A DNA stretch of 64,000 bases from Luteibaculum oceani (GCF_007995015.1 NZ_VORB01000001.1:434001-498000); one strand, 5' to 3'; positions 24,802-35,568 are shown, counted from the first letter of the stretch. Made by a program: numbers and translations. Notes: generated by a model from the sequence alone, not told the origin.

Positions 24802-26109
24802 ATGGCTTGTTCAAATTGTAGCAAGGGCGGTATACCCGCAGGATGCAAAGGAAACGGCCAATGCGGAACATACGGTTGTAATAATTTAGATGTATTCGAT
24901 TGGCTTTCAGATATTTCTCTTCCTAACGGAAAACAAGAATTTGATATCGTTGAGGTGCGCTTTAAGGGCACCCGAAAGGCGTTTTTTAGAAACCACAAAA
25001 ACATTCAACTATTAGTTGGAGATGTGATTGTGGTGGAAGGCTCGCCCGGACACGATGTAGGACTGGTTTCTCTTACCGGAGAATTGGTTCGTATTCAAAT
25101 GCAAAAAAAGGGAGAGAAGGTAGATAATTACGAAATCAAAAAGGTGCTTAGAAAAGCAACCCAGGCGGACATAGACCTTTGTCACGAAGCCAGAAAGCTA
25201 GAGGATAGTACCATGTATCGCTCTCGCGAAATCGCCAAGGAACTTAAACTCGAAATGAAAATTTCGGATGTTGAGTACCAAGGGGATAAAAGCAAGGCGA
25301 CGTTCTATTATACTGCGGAGGACCGGGTAGATTTTAGGGAGCTAATCAAAAGGCTTGCCGAGGAGTTTAGCATCCGAGTGGAAATGCGCCAAATTGGTTC
25401 ACGTCAGGAGGCTGCGCGCGTGGGTGGAATTGGGTCTTGTGGAAGAGAGTTATGTTGTACAACATGGTTAACTGACTTTAGAACGGTATCTACCACTGCC
25501 GCGAGATATCAACAACTGTCTCTGAACCCGCAAAAATTGGCTGGGCAATGTGGTAAGTTAAAATGCTGCCTTAACTACGAGCTAGATATGTACGTTGAGG
25601 CTATCAAAGATTTTCCTAAGCCAGAACTCCGACTGAAAACAAAAAAGGGTATTGCTACTCATTTTAAAACCGACATCTTTAAAAAGGTAGTTTGGTACAT
25701 TTATCACGAGGAAGGCCAGTCCAAAGATCCTATCCCAATCGAACTAAATCGAGTTAAAGAAATTATTGCGCTTAACGAAAAAGGCGAAAAGCCCGAGGAT
25801 TTAAGAAGCTATGAATTCTCTATTCCAACCGAAACGGCTAAACCGGTGGAGCTCGATTTTACCGATGCGATGGGTACAGAATCTTTAACGAGATTCGACC
25901 AAAAGAAAAAGTCAAAGAAAAAGCCTTCATCAAGGGCGAATAATAACAATAGAAGAAGGCAAAATCAGAATCAGGGTGGAGGCAAAAGCGCCAATGCCAG
26001 TAAATCTGGGGGACCTTCGAACAATAGCGGAAACCAAGGAAACAAGAATTCCAACTCAAATAGAAAAGGAAGATCAGGTGGTCAAAGACGTCGCAATCCA
26101 AATAAGTAG
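24802..26109 (+). CDS. ricT: RicT/YaaT-type PSP1 domain protein
   Basis: A 435-residue protein. Residues 1-30 are Cys-rich (CSNCSKGG..CKGNGQCGTYGC). The PSP1 domain spans about residues 45-250, with GSRQEAARVGGIGSCGRELCC and QCGKLKCCLNYE carrying further Cys residues that may bind an Fe-S cluster. In Bacillus, RicT works with RicA and RicF in RNA processing. The last ~70 residues are an unstructured, basic, Asn/Gly-rich tail (KKKSKKKPSSR...), probably for RNA binding (inference). It starts 5 bases after holB, and gldH begins inside its tail-coding sequence. Confidence 0.85.
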   Translation: MACSNCSKGGIPAGCKGNGQCGTYGCNNLDVFDWLSDISLPNGKQEFDIVEVRFKGTRKAFFRNHKNIQLLVGDVIVVEGSPGHDVGLVSLTGELVRIQMQKKGEKVDNYEIKKVLRKATQADIDLCHEARKLEDSTMYRSREIAKELKLEMKISDVEYQGDKSKATFYYTAEDRVDFRELIKRLAEEFSIRVEMRQIGSRQEAARVGGIGSCGRELCCTTWLTDFRTVSTTAARYQQLSLNPQKLAGQCGKLKCCLNYELDMYVEAIKDFPKPELRLKTKKGIATHFKTDIFKKVVWYIYHEEGQSKDPIPIELNRVKEIIALNEKGEKPEDLRSYEFSIPTETAKPVELDFTDAMGTESLTRFDQKKKSKKKPSSRANNNNRRRQNQNQGGGKSANASKSGGPSNNSGNQGNKNSNSNRKGRSGGQRRRNPNK

Positions 26110-26569
26110 ATATTTAGCCCTATTTGTAGTGGCGGTTTCCATGGTAGCCTGTGGAGAAAAGGTGATGTACTCTGATGTTACTTCCATTCCAGAAAATGGA
26201 TGGCCATTTATTGATACGGCCAAATTTTCGGTGGAAGTTGAAGACACTACCACAAGGTTTAATTTTTTCCTTGCCGTAAAAAATTCCAAAGATTACGAGT
26301 ACAGCAATTTAATACTGTACCTAAAAGGTGACGGGCCCAATGGAATAAAATCAATGGATACCCTGGAGTGCTTTGTTGCATACCCAGATGGTAGATGGAC
26401 AGGCAAGAGTTTTGGGTCTGAGGTAAGCCATAAATTTTTGTTTAAGCAACAAGCTGCATTTCCAGAGCCGGGCGTTTATACCTTTAATTTTAGCCACGCC
26501 ATGCGCGATACCCTATTGCAAAATATTACTAATCTTGGTCTAATTATAGAGGAGAGCCAAATACAATGA
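26078..26569 (+). CDS. gldH: Gliding motility lipoprotein GldH
   Basis: The GTG at 26078 gives a 163-residue protein with a lipoprotein signal (RYLALFVVAVSMVAC, lipidated Cys25). The frame is open further upstream to an ATG at 25976, but that would place the signal peptide deep inside the protein, so GTG is preferred. The body has YSDVTSIPENGWP and FFLAVKNSKDYEYSNLILY, then a GPNGIKSMDTLECFVAYPDG-like segment, as in GldH. GldH is needed for gliding and T9SS function in Flavobacterium. The first 32 bases overlap ricT, and the end overlaps the PBP gene by 4 bases. Confidence 0.82.
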   Translation: MVKDVAIQISRYLALFVVAVSMVACGEKVMYSDVTSIPENGWPFIDTAKFSVEVEDTTTRFNFFLAVKNSKDYEYSNLILYLKGDGPNGIKSMDTLECFVAYPDGRWTGKSFGSEVSHKFLFKQQAAFPEPGVYTFNFSHAMRDTLLQNITNLGLIIEESQIQ

Positions 26570-28902
26570 GCAAGAATAAGGTAACCGAAAATTCCCCGTC
26601 TCTGTGGAAAGCGTATAAAAAGCAAATCCTCATTTTTTGGCTGCTTTTTATTCTTCCCTTCATCATTATTGGTTTGGTATTGCTGGGGGCATCTTTTAGC
26701 AAACTTCCTACCATTTTAGAATTAGAAAACCCCAAGAGTAATTTGGCTACAGAGGTTTTTTCTAGCGATGGAAAAACGATTGGACAATATTATACCGAGA
26801 ACCGGGTAAATGTTACCTACAAGCAGCTTTCTCCTCACTTAACTAATGCCTTAGTTGCCACAGAAGATGAACGTTATTTTAATCACGCCGGGATAGATTT
26901 TATTGCCCTAATGCGCGTTGCAAAGGGTGTTTTAACTGCAAACACAAGCCAAGGTGGAGGGTCTACCATATCGCAGCAGTTGGCTAAAATGCTCTTTTCA
27001 GATGAGCCTCGAAGTAAACTAGAACGCGTTGGTCAAAAATTTAAAGAGTGGATAATTTCCGTTCGACTAGAGCGTCGTTATACCAAGGAAGAAATCGTAA
27101 GCATGTACTTAAACCGACTGGATTTTGTAAACAATGCAGTAGGGGTTAAGTCGGCAGCCAATGTTTATTTTAGTACCACTACAGACTCGCTCCAGCTACA
27201 CGAGGCAGCTATGTTGGTGGGAATGGCTAAAAATCCATCCTTATACGATCCTTTTAAAAGACCTGAGCTTACAAGAAATAGAAGAAATGTTGTTTTTCTG
27301 CAAATGAAGAAAAACAACCATATCAACCAAGAGGAGTTAGATTCTCTAAAGTTGTTACCCCTGCAGCTTAAACCTACCCGAGTTTCTCACGTAGCTGGTT
27401 TAGCTCCCTATTTTAGAGAGGTTCTTAGAAATGAGTTGAAGGATATTTTATACGCCAAGGATGAAAATACAGGGCAGTATAAAATTGCCAATTCTGAGGG
27501 AGAGCCCTACAACATTTACCGCGATGGATTAAAGGTTTATACCACTATCGACTCCAGGCTGCAGGAGTATGCAGAATTTGCGGTTCACGAACATTTAAGT
27601 AAAGATCTGCAACCTCAATTTTTTAAAGATCTGGAAAAAAGATCGAGGTGGAATAAAAACCGAATTGCCTACGATTGGCGTGTAGACGATAGAGAGATTG
27701 AAAGGATGTTGTACAACAGTATCCGTAGATCTGATCGATTTAGAAATGAGTTAAATCGCTACATCCATTGCGATGGTTGTAACCGAACCGACGAAGAAAT
27801 TGAAACCTTTAAAAAAGACAGTATCCCGGTAATTTTTGATAAGCCAGTAACCATGAGGATATTCTCTTATAAGGGAGAAATAGATACGGTAATGAGCCCC
27901 ATGGACTCCATTAAGTACTACAAGGCTTACTTAAGAGCTGGATTGGTTTCCATAGACCCAAGTACAGGATTTGTTAAGGCATGGGTTGGAGGTATAGATT
28001 ACAAACACTTTAAGTTCGACCATGTTAAACAGGGAAAAAACCAGGTTGGATCTACCTTTAAGCCCTTTGTTTATGCAACCGGTATTCGCGAGGGATTAGA
28101 TCCTTGCTTAAAAGTTCCCAATACCCTAACATGTTTCGATATGCCGGCTGGACAACCTAGGTATTGTCCTAAGAATTCCGACGGAAAGTATGGCGGAATG
28201 GTTACCCTTAAAGAAGCCCTAGCAAAGTCTATGAACAATATTACGGCTTGGGTAATGAAAAAGTATGGCCCCGAGGCGGTAGCCCAGTTGGCCCAAGACC
28301 TTGGAATAACAACCTTTTTAGACCCGGTTCCATCATTGTGTTTAGGGGTTGCCGATGTTAATTTAATGGAGATTACAGCTGCTAATGCCAGTTTTGTAAA
28401 TAAAGGGGTACACCTTAAACCCATTTTTATTTCTAGGATAGAGGATAAAAACGGTAACCCGCTGTACGACGCAATCCCAAAAGCTACTGAAGCTTTGGAT
28501 GAGCGGACATCCTATATTATGCTAGATATGCTTAAAGGGGTAATAGATTTCGGTACCGGCTCAAGGTTAAGAAGAGACCTTCCCTACGGGAATATTCAAT
28601 ACCCCTTGGCAGGAAAAACGGGTACTACCCAAAGCAATTCCGATGGTTGGTTTATTGGCTTAACACCTGATTTGGTAACAGGTGTTTGGGTTGGGGGAGA
28701 AGAGCGTAGTATACGCTTTGCATCTACCTATTATGGTCAGGGAGCCAATATGGCCCTTCCAATATTTGGTTATTATATGAACCGGGTATATCGCGATTCT
28801 GAAATAAATATTTCTAAAGACGATTTCGATCCACCCACAATGGATTTAGGTATTTCTCTAGATTGTGGTGAGATGAATTCTGAGCTAAACTTTGATGAGT
28901 AA
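26566..28902 (+). CDS. Class A penicillin-binding protein (glycosyltransferase/transpeptidase)
   Basis: A 778-residue PBP1A-type protein. N-terminal membrane helix at about 20-42. The GT51 domain has catalytic Glu100 in [10 protein letters not shown] and [13 protein letters not shown]. The transpeptidase has Ser496 in GSTFKPF, SMN in KSMNNIT and KTG in LAGKTGTTQ. It polymerises and crosslinks peptidoglycan at the outer face of the inner membrane. gldH next to this PBP is a usual Flavobacteriales order. Confidence 0.92.
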   Translation: MSKNKVTENSPSLWKAYKKQILIFWLLFILPFIIIGLVLLGASFSKLPTILELENPKSNLATEVFSSDGKTIGQYYTENRVNVTYKQLSPHLTNALVATEDERYFNHAGIDFIALMRVAKGVLTANTSQGGGSTISQQLAKMLFSDEPRSKLERVGQKFKEWIISVRLERRYTKEEIVSMYLNRLDFVNNAVGVKSAANVYFSTTTDSLQLHEAAMLVGMAKNPSLYDPFKRPELTRNRRNVVFLQMKKNNHINQEELDSLKLLPLQLKPTRVSHVAGLAPYFREVLRNELKDILYAKDENTGQYKIANSEGEPYNIYRDGLKVYTTIDSRLQEYAEFAVHEHLSKDLQPQFFKDLEKRSRWNKNRIAYDWRVDDREIERMLYNSIRRSDRFRNELNRYIHCDGCNRTDEEIETFKKDSIPVIFDKPVTMRIFSYKGEIDTVMSPMDSIKYYKAYLRAGLVSIDPSTGFVKAWVGGIDYKHFKFDHVKQGKNQVGSTFKPFVYATGIREGLDPCLKVPNTLTCFDMPAGQPRYCPKNSDGKYGGMVTLKEALAKSMNNITAWVMKKYGPEAVAQLAQDLGITTFLDPVPSLCLGVADVNLMEITAANASFVNKGVHLKPIFISRIEDKNGNPLYDAIPKATEALDERTSYIMLDMLKGVIDFGTGSRLRRDLPYGNIQYPLAGKTGTTQSNSDGWFIGLTPDLVTGVWVGGEERSIRFASTYYGQGANMALPIFGYYMNRVYRDSEINISKDDFDPPTMDLGISLDCGEMNSELNFDE

Positions 28903-29600
28903 TGGCAATTAAAAAAACAGTTTCTGGTGCTGCTGAGGCACTAAAAGGAGTTAAAGATGGTATGACCCTTATGGTTGGTGGATTCGGCCTTTGTGGAATA
29001 CCTGAAAACGCTATAGCAGAATTGGTTAGACTTGGCGTGTCGGGCCTAACCTGTATTTCTAACAATGCTGGAGTAGATGATTTTGGATTGGGCTTGTTGC
29101 TTAAAAAGAAACAGATCAAAAAAATGATCTCCTCATACGTAGGTGAAAATGCCGAATTCGAGCGTCAAATGCTTTCAGGAGAGTTAGATGTGGAGCTCAT
29201 TCCTCAAGGAACACTTGCAGAACGTTGTAGAGCAACTGGTGCTGGTATACCGGCATTTTTTACTCCAGCCGGATATGGTACCGAAGTATCAGAAGGTAAA
29301 GAGGTAAGAGAATTCGATGGTAAAATGTACGTAATGGAACGAGCATTTAAACCAGATTTTGCTCTTGTTAAGGCCTGGAAAGGCGATGAAGCTGGAAACT
29401 TGATTTTTAAAGCTACGGCAAGAAACTTTAACGAGGCCATGGCAATGGCAGGGAAAATAACTGTAGCCGAAGTGGAGGAGTTGGTTCCCATTGGAGCATT
29501 AGATCCCAACGAAATTCATACCCCTGGCATTTTTGTTCAAAGAATCTTCCAAGGAAAAGATTACGAGAAAAGAATTGAGAAAAGAACGGTAGCCAATTAG
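28902..29600 (+). CDS. 3-oxoacid CoA-transferase subunit A
   Basis: A 232-residue alpha subunit of a family I CoA transferase (ScoA/AtoD type). Seen: [17 protein letters not shown], the [11 protein letters not shown] loop, [29 protein letters not shown] and [13 protein letters not shown]. With subunit B it moves CoA between succinyl-CoA or acetyl-CoA and acetoacetate. Its ATG overlaps the PBP stop by one base. I cannot tell succinyl from acetyl specificity. Confidence 0.9.
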   Translation: MAIKKTVSGAAEALKGVKDGMTLMVGGFGLCGIPENAIAELVRLGVSGLTCISNNAGVDDFGLGLLLKKKQIKKMISSYVGENAEFERQMLSGELDVELIPQGTLAERCRATGAGIPAFFTPAGYGTEVSEGKEVREFDGKMYVMERAFKPDFALVKAWKGDEAGNLIFKATARNFNEAMAMAGKITVAEVEELVPIGALDPNEIHTPGIFVQRIFQGKDYEKRIEKRTVAN

Positions 29601-29633
29601 CTAATTAGCTAATTCGCCAATAAGCTTAGAAAC

Positions 29634-30293
29634 ATGGCATTAGATAAAAACGGAATAGCGAAAAGAATCGCGCAGGAACTAAAAGACGGTTATTACGTAA
29701 ATCTCGGAATTGGTATACCCACTTTGGTAGCAAATTTTGTTGCCGATGATATTAATGTAGAGTTCCAAAGCGAGAATGGAATCTTGGGCATGGGACCCTA
29801 TCCTACAGAGGATAAAGTTGATGCCGATCTTATAAACGCAGGAAAAGAAACCATAACGGCTCGTCCTGGAGCGGTTTATTTCGATAGTGCAACTTCCTTT
29901 GCGATGATTCGAGGACAACATGTGCAACTAACCGTGTTAGGAGCCATGGAGGTAAGCGAAAAGGGAGACATCGCCAACTGGAAAATTCCGGGGAAAATGG
30001 TAAAGGGAATGGGAGGAGCTATGGACTTGGTGGCTTCTGCAGAAAATATTGTGGTAGCCATGATGCATACCAACAAGGCAGGCGAATCTAAACTGCTACC
30101 CGAATGTTCTTTGCCGCTAACTGGAGTGGGTTGTGTAAAGCGAGTGGTAACCAATTTGGCCGTATTGGATATAGATCCAAAACAGGGGTTCATTTTAAGA
30201 GAAACAGCACCTGGAGTAAGCATAGAGGACGTTAAAAATGCCACTGCAGGGAAATTGGTTATTCATTCTGATGTAAAGGAAATGCAGATATAA
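29634..30293 (+). CDS. 3-oxoacid CoA-transferase subunit B
   Basis: A 219-residue beta subunit. Glu47 in QSENGILGMGP is the catalytic glutamate that forms the enzyme-CoA thioester. GIGIPTLVANF binds the substrate, and MGGAMDLVASAE and LPLTGVGCVKRVVTNLAV are typical of the family. It is paired with subunit A, separated by 33 bases containing a short AGCTAATT direct repeat. Confidence 0.92.
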   Translation: MALDKNGIAKRIAQELKDGYYVNLGIGIPTLVANFVADDINVEFQSENGILGMGPYPTEDKVDADLINAGKETITARPGAVYFDSATSFAMIRGQHVQLTVLGAMEVSEKGDIANWKIPGKMVKGMGGAMDLVASAENIVVAMMHTNKAGESKLLPECSLPLTGVGCVKRVVTNLAVLDIDPKQGFILRETAPGVSIEDVKNATAGKLVIHSDVKEMQI

Positions 30294-30299
30294 CACAAC

Positions 30300-31022
30300 A
30301 TGACATTTAACAAGCTCTCCATTGTAATTCCGGCTTATAACGAAGCCAAAACCATTCACCTAATACTAGATAGAATAAAGGCTGTAGAGCTTTTGAATGG
30401 AATTAAGAAGGAATTGGTAATAGTTAATGATGCCTCTAAAGACAATACGGTTGAGGCGGTTGAAAATTATATTAAAGCCAATTCCGATATGGATATCCAA
30501 TTTTATTCTCAACCTAAAAACATGGGTAAAGGTGCTGCTTTGCACCGTGGAATTAAGGAGGCAACCGGAGAGTTTCTAATTATTCAGGATGCAGATTTGG
30601 AGTATGACCCTAGAGAATACAATCATCTTCTGAAGCCAGTGGTGGAGGGAAATGCTGATGTGGTTTATGGATCTCGGTTTATGGGTGGGAATCCGCACCG
30701 AATTTTGTTCTTCTGGCACTCTATTGGCAATAAGTTCCTCACCTTCTTAAGCAACATGTTTACCAATCTCAATTTAACGGATATGGAAACGTGTTATAAG
30801 CTGTTTAAGTCGGATATCATTAAAGGATTAGATCTTAAGGAAAACAGGTTTGGATTTGAACCTGAAGTAACCGCAAAAATTTCGCGCATCCCCAAACTGA
30901 GGATATACGAAGTGGGAATTTCTTACTACGGAAGAACCTACGAGGAGGGGAAGAAAATTGGAGCTAAAGATGGCTTCAGAGCAATATTTTGCATTCTGAA
31001 ATACGGTTTGTTTAAGTTATGA
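30300..31022 (+). CDS. GT2 glycosyltransferase, dolichol/polyprenyl-phosphate sugar synthase-like
   Basis: A 240-residue GT-A enzyme of the Dpm1 kind. [13 protein letters not shown] at the start binds the nucleotide sugar; [23 protein letters not shown] and QDADLEYDP (metal-binding acids) follow; [12 protein letters not shown] and [13 protein letters not shown] are typical of polyprenyl-phosphate mannose synthases. There is no C-terminal membrane domain. It probably makes a lipid-linked hexose from GDP- or UDP-sugar at the inner membrane. It overlaps the GH5-like gene by 4 bases and lies just before a GT39 gene, the expected user of its product. Confidence 0.82.
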   Translation: MTFNKLSIVIPAYNEAKTIHLILDRIKAVELLNGIKKELVIVNDASKDNTVEAVENYIKANSDMDIQFYSQPKNMGKGAALHRGIKEATGEFLIIQDADLEYDPREYNHLLKPVVEGNADVVYGSRFMGGNPHRILFFWHSIGNKFLTFLSNMFTNLNLTDMETCYKLFKSDIIKGLDLKENRFGFEPEVTAKISRIPKLRIYEVGISYYGRTYEEGKKIGAKDGFRAIFCILKYGLFKL

Positions 31023-32479
31023 GGCTTCTTAATTATTTACCTATTGTTGGTTTAATATTCTTATGGAGTTGTAACGGTGATCAAGTTCAAACGGTAAATA
31101 AGAAAGAGAGTTATATATCATTAAAAGAAGGGGAATTCGTCGATGACGGTCAGGGTTTTTTCCCCTTGATCCTCAATTATCAAGTAACGATTCAAGCTAA
31201 TGATACCAGCATTTGGGGTGCTCCAAGTATGGATTATTATGAATCAAATTATCCGCACAATAACAAGGATAAAAGCTTAGAGTTATTCCGTGAAGACATG
31301 CGGGTAATTAAATCCATGGGATTCAATACTGTGAGGTTGGTAAAAATTACCGAAGAGCACTGGAATAAGTTGGCCCAAGCACCGGCTGTTACTACTTGGT
31401 ATAAAGGTAAATATTGGAGAGCACACAACTTTATAGAGGCTGCTGATTACCCCGATTACATTAAATCGGTGGAGGAACTATTAACCATTGCGGCAGAGGA
31501 AGGCTTAAAGGTTATTCTTCTATTCAGAATGGATGGAGAAAATGAACAGCTTAATAATCATGTAGCTCGCAGCGTAGAATATTTAAAAGAGGATACCAAT
31601 ATTCTCGCCCTTGACTTATTTAACGAACCCCTTTATTTTGACTCACTTGACAGGGCAAAAGAGGATGTTTATAAAATTTCCAAGGGTTGGTATGAATTGG
31701 TGAAATCGAAATCGCCTAACCATCTAATTACAATCGGTTTGGCTGGAATTAGAGAGGCTTTTGAGTGGGATCCCAATTTAGTTTCTGCGGACTTTATCTC
31801 CTTTCATCCTTACCAAAAGTTCCAAAAAGGAAGGGTAGAAAATGAAATTTATTGGTACGGAAAAACGCTAAATAAACCATGGATTATTGGTGAGACGTCA
31901 ACTGCTTCAGATGGGAAACTGGTTCCCTATTCAGAGCAAATTGCTTTTGCCAATAAGGTATTGAGGCAAACCGTTGGATGCGGTGGGGCTGGTTTTTCAT
32001 GGTGGCAATACAAAGACGTAAGTTGGAATGAATACCATTCCGATTTTATGGGATTGGTTTCAAGGACGGACTCCAATGGAAATGGGGTTGTAAAACCAAC
32101 TGCAGATGTTTTTCGGACCTTTGATCCCAACATCTACAAGGACAGCTGCATCCTCTACCCTAATTATTACAACTTAACTTACGAAAGTGCTTGTACGCTA
32201 ACCGGTAAGTTAATAGATCAAAACGGAAAGCCGATCGAACATGGTGTAGTTATGGCTTGGAGTGAATGGTGGGATAAATTAAGGCACAGCCAAACAAAAA
32301 GCGATGGGTCTTTTGCCATAAGCGCAGATTTTAATTTGCACCATTGGATCATTACTGCACCAGGATTCGAATACAAACGGGGAGGAGTTGATTATTCTAA
32401 AATAGACACCATAAACAATAATCTAACCTATGATTTGGGTGAAATTGCCATTGAACACCTAGGCTTATCAGAGAATTAA
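31019..32479 (+). CDS. GH5-like (clan GH-A) glycoside hydrolase lipoprotein
   Basis: A 486-residue lipoprotein (GLIFLWSC, Cys18). The clan GH-A barrel spans roughly residues 50-375: [11 protein letters not shown] in strand 2, Glu203 in DLFNEPLY as probable acid/base, and Glu292 in [12 protein letters not shown] as probable nucleophile. A C-terminal carboxypeptidase-regulatory-like beta-sandwich follows from about residue 385 ([18 protein letters not shown]). It may trim glycans in the periplasm or at the surface. It lies between two glycosyltransferase genes with no gaps, so it may act on their product; this is inference. Confidence 0.75.
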   Translation: MRLLNYLPIVGLIFLWSCNGDQVQTVNKKESYISLKEGEFVDDGQGFFPLILNYQVTIQANDTSIWGAPSMDYYESNYPHNNKDKSLELFREDMRVIKSMGFNTVRLVKITEEHWNKLAQAPAVTTWYKGKYWRAHNFIEAADYPDYIKSVEELLTIAAEEGLKVILLFRMDGENEQLNNHVARSVEYLKEDTNILALDLFNEPLYFDSLDRAKEDVYKISKGWYELVKSKSPNHLITIGLAGIREAFEWDPNLVSADFISFHPYQKFQKGRVENEIYWYGKTLNKPWIIGETSTASDGKLVPYSEQIAFANKVLRQTVGCGGAGFSWWQYKDVSWNEYHSDFMGLVSRTDSNGNGVVKPTADVFRTFDPNIYKDSCILYPNYYNLTYESACTLTGKLIDQNGKPIEHGVVMAWSEWWDKLRHSQTKSDGSFAISADFNLHHWIITAPGFEYKRGGVDYSKIDTINNNLTYDLGEIAIEHLGLSEN

Positions 32480-34054
32480 ATGGATTGGCATTTTTATTTA
32501 TACGGTGGAGCAACTTCCATAGTACTAGCGGTTTTAAGCTTTTTTTTTCTGAAAAGAACTGGGCTAGCAATTTTCTTGCTCTTGGCAGGCTCCTTACTCA
32601 TTAGATTATTTGCTATTTCCCTCGATTTCCACTTGCACTTATGGGATGAGCAGTTTCATGCTATGGTGGCAAAGAATTTATTAGATAACCCTCTAAAACC
32701 ATTCCTTTACAAGCATAATTTTGTGCCAAGAGAACTTGCTTTCTGGGACTTAGGACATATTTGGTTGCATAAGCAACCACTTTTTATGTGGCAAATGGCG
32801 GTCAGCATGAAATATTTTGGGGTGAATGCTTTTGCAATTAGACTCCCAAGTGCAATTCTTGGAACTATTGGCGTGTTTTTTATTTATCGTACAGGTCGCT
32901 TATGGCTTGGAAAAAACATAGGCTTTTTAAGCGGTCTTTTGCTTGCTACCAGCTTCTTTACAGTGGAAATGATGACGGGTATAATCCATACTGATCACAA
33001 CGATTCCATTTTTCAATTTTACATTTTAGCGAGTATTTGGGCGTGGAGTGAATTAGAACATAGTCAAAATAAAAAGCGTGGATTTTGGATTGTTCTGGTG
33101 GGGATTTTAGCTGGGTGTGCAGTTTTAAATAAGTGGCTAACAGGGCTCTTGGTATACTTGGGATGGGGGCTAACCATCCTTTTCAATCGGGAAAAAAGGG
33201 TTCAACCGAAATATTATCTAGAGCTTGCTATCTCCGTAGTTATTTGTCTAATTACATTTCTTCCCTGGCAGCTTTATATATGGAGTGAATTCCCAAAGGT
33301 TGCAAGGTTTGAATTTGAATACAATTCGCGTCACTTATTTGAAAATATTGAGGGCCATGGCGGAGATGTTTGGTACCATTTTAATGCAGCCAAAAAAATC
33401 TATGGCATTCACCCTTTGATCCTTTTTCCACTAATTATGGGGTTCTGGTTTTTTAAGGAAGTGCCGCGAACGTTTAAAATTGCCACCATTTCTTATTTCG
33501 TTTCCATTTATCTCTTGTTTACGGTGGCCAAAACAAAGATGATAGCCTTTACTTTTTCCATTAGTACTATAACCTATATATTCCTTGCATTCTGGATATT
33601 TCACCTCTTCCGACGTTTAAAATCGAGGTTAAAATTATTTGACTCAGGAAAATATTTGCTTGCTGGAAAGTGGCTTTTCGTTATGCTTATATTGTCTTTG
33701 GCACATTTCAACCTAAAAGCTCCCCAGATCATTGAAAACCATACTTCTGAAAAAGCAGAAGGGGGAACGTTCCAAAATTTAAGAGAATATAATGCCAGGT
33801 ATTTTCAAAGGATTTCTGAAATAAATAAAAAGGAGACCTACGTTTTATTTAACACAAGTAAATACGACGAAATCCCAGCAATGTTTTTTGGGAATTTTGC
33901 CTCTGCATATAATTTCAAACCAAGCAAAGAACTGGTTCAGAAAGTTAAAAGTGCAGGGTTTAATGTGGCCATTTTAGATAGTGGAGACCTTCCATTTTGG
34001 ATCCAATCGGACTCCGAGATTCTTAAAATTTCTGGTTATCGCTGGATTCCGTAA
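32480..34054 (+). CDS. GT39/ArnT-like membrane glycosyltransferase
   Basis: A 524-residue membrane enzyme with about ten helices. The lumenal/periplasmic loop after helix 2 carries LWDEQFHAMVAKNLLDNP, whose Asp56-Glu57 match the catalytic acidic pair of the PMT/ArnT superfamily. WLHKQPLFMWQMAVSMKYFG and AIRLPSAILGTIG are also typical. Such enzymes transfer a sugar from a polyprenyl-phosphate donor to a protein or lipid on the periplasmic side. It starts on the base after the GH5-like stop. The acceptor is unknown. Confidence 0.82.
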   Translation: MDWHFYLYGGATSIVLAVLSFFFLKRTGLAIFLLLAGSLLIRLFAISLDFHLHLWDEQFHAMVAKNLLDNPLKPFLYKHNFVPRELAFWDLGHIWLHKQPLFMWQMAVSMKYFGVNAFAIRLPSAILGTIGVFFIYRTGRLWLGKNIGFLSGLLLATSFFTVEMMTGIIHTDHNDSIFQFYILASIWAWSELEHSQNKKRGFWIVLVGILAGCAVLNKWLTGLLVYLGWGLTILFNREKRVQPKYYLELAISVVICLITFLPWQLYIWSEFPKVARFEFEYNSRHLFENIEGHGGDVWYHFNAAKKIYGIHPLILFPLIMGFWFFKEVPRTFKIATISYFVSIYLLFTVAKTKMIAFTFSISTITYIFLAFWIFHLFRRLKSRLKLFDSGKYLLAGKWLFVMLILSLAHFNLKAPQIIENHTSEKAEGGTFQNLREYNARYFQRISEINKKETYVLFNTSKYDEIPAMFFGNFASAYNFKPSKELVQKVKSAGFNVAILDSGDLPFWIQSDSEILKISGYRWIP

Positions 34055-34087
34055 CGGTGTATAACCTTTAAATGTGAGCCAATACAT

Positions 34088-35566
34088 CTATAGGCGAATC
34101 ACCCGATCACAAAAATATTCTACAACTTCCGTATCGTGGCTTATAAATATTATGGATAGATTTCTAGATACCTGTATGCGTTTAAGTAGGTTTAAAATCT
34201 TTGCTTGCACAGATAGGTCCAAAGCCGATACGGATTCATCGCAAATGAGAATTTTTGGATCCACCATTAATGCTCTTGCAATAACAATTCGCTGCCTTTG
34301 CCCCCCACTAAATTGATGTGGATATTTATCCAAAGCCGCTTCATCTAATCCAACTTGAGTTATTAGCTCCTTTGCTTTTTCCTTCCCGCTCTTTCCATCC
34401 GAGGCATTAATTAGCTGAGCCCCAATTTTCTTGCTGGGGTTTAATGCGCTGTAGGGATCCTGAAATACGTATTGAATCTCTTCCCTTAGCGGTTTCCAAT
34501 TTTTAATGGGTAGCTGATGAGGCGTGTTGTTAAAAACAATTTCTCCTTCTGCATTAACCCAACCCACCAACGATTTTGCAATGGAACTCTTACCAGAACC
34601 CGATGATCCACTCAACCCTAAAACTTCACCTTCATTTAATTTAAAACTAATAGGTTGCTTAAGAGGAAATGCTTTTTTCGCACCGTAAAAAGGGGCCATT
34701 TCTTTTAGTTCTAAAACAGGTAATTCGCCTCTAGTAATTGGGATCTTTTCTTCTGCCGCCTTTCCGTAATCGTCAATTTCAATAAGGTAGTAGCCCTTTT
34801 TATCCGGCTCGGGTTTACATGCTAAAAGGGCTTGGGTATAATGGTGTTCGGGGTTGTCTAACACTTTTTCTTTAGGCCCCACCTCAACAATTTCTCCCTT
34901 CTGCATCACCATAATGGTATCAGCCAGGTCCGCAACCAGTTTAATATCGTGACTGATAAAAATTAGAGCGGCATTTATTTCCTTTTGCACCGTCTGTATC
35001 AAGGTGCATATTTGTCGGCTGCTCTCGCTGTCCAATGCAGTATTTGGTTCGTCGGCAATAATGAGTTGAGGTTTGTTTATTACCGCCATGGCTATCATTA
35101 CCCTTTGCTGTTGCCCACCCGATAACTGAAAGGGGTACTTGTAGGCCAACGCACTATCCAATCCAACTTGATCTAGAGTTTCGGAAATTTTAGTAAGCTT
35201 AGATTGCTTATCTAATGGTTGGTGTATAGCCTCAAGCAGTTGGTTGATACAGCGCTTTCCAGGATGTAACGACGACATAGGGTCTTGAAATATCACTCCT
35301 ATATCTCTACCTAAAAATCGGCGAAGCTCATTTTGCCATTTTGGCCTAGTAAAGGAAACCTTATGGCCATAAAAATTTAAAGCTCCTTCAAATCTTAAAT
35401 CTGGATTATAAATCAATCCAAAGGAGCCTAAAATACTCAGGCTTTTTCCGCTTCCAGATTCACCCACTATACCAATGGCTTCGCCCGGTTTAATCGTTAG
35501 GTTAAATTTAGAAACCAAAGAGTTTTTATCTCCCTTAAATACTGAATAATTTGTTATTGAAATCAA
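34088..35566 (-). CDS. ABC transporter with two fused ATPase domains (oligopeptide/dipeptide type)
   Basis: A 492-residue protein with two complete nucleotide-binding domains. Domain 1: Walker A GESGSGKS (35-42), LSGGQQQR, Walker B LIIADEPNTALD. Domain 2: Walker A GSSGSGKS (about 320), FSGGQRQR, Walker B ILICDESVSALD. This is the DppD-DppF/YejF arrangement that powers peptide uptake. No permease or binding protein gene is adjacent in the window, so its partners lie elsewhere. Note Ser rather than Pro after Glu in the second Walker B (DESVS), which is common. Confidence 0.88.
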   Translation of the reverse strand: MISITNYSVFKGDKNSLVSKFNLTIKPGEAIGIVGESGSGKSLSILGSFGLIYNPDLRFEGALNFYGHKVSFTRPKWQNELRRFLGRDIGVIFQDPMSSLHPGKRCINQLLEAIHQPLDKQSKLTKISETLDQVGLDSALAYKYPFQLSGGQQQRVMIAMAVINKPQLIIADEPNTALDSESSRQICTLIQTVQKEINAALIFISHDIKLVADLADTIMVMQKGEIVEVGPKEKVLDNPEHHYTQALLACKPEPDKKGYYLIEIDDYGKAAEEKIPITRGELPVLELKEMAPFYGAKKAFPLKQPISFKLNEGEVLGLSGSSGSGKSSIAKSLVGWVNAEGEIVFNNTPHQLPIKNWKPLREEIQYVFQDPYSALNPSKKIGAQLINASDGKSGKEKAKELITQVGLDEAALDKYPHQFSGGQRQRIVIARALMVDPKILICDESVSALDLSVQAKILNLLKRIQVSRNLSIIFISHDTEVVEYFCDRVIRL

Positions 35567-35568
35567 TC

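Noticed and set aside
25976-26077. Upstream extension of gldH to an ATG at 25976
   Set aside because: It would place 34 hydrophilic residues before a lipoprotein signal and is encoded by the low-complexity ricT tail. The GTG at 26078 gives a normal signal peptide.
29591-29620. AGCTAATT direct repeats between the two CoA-transferase subunits
   Set aside because: Only two or three short copies. They are too short and simple to be a binding site or element without other evidence.
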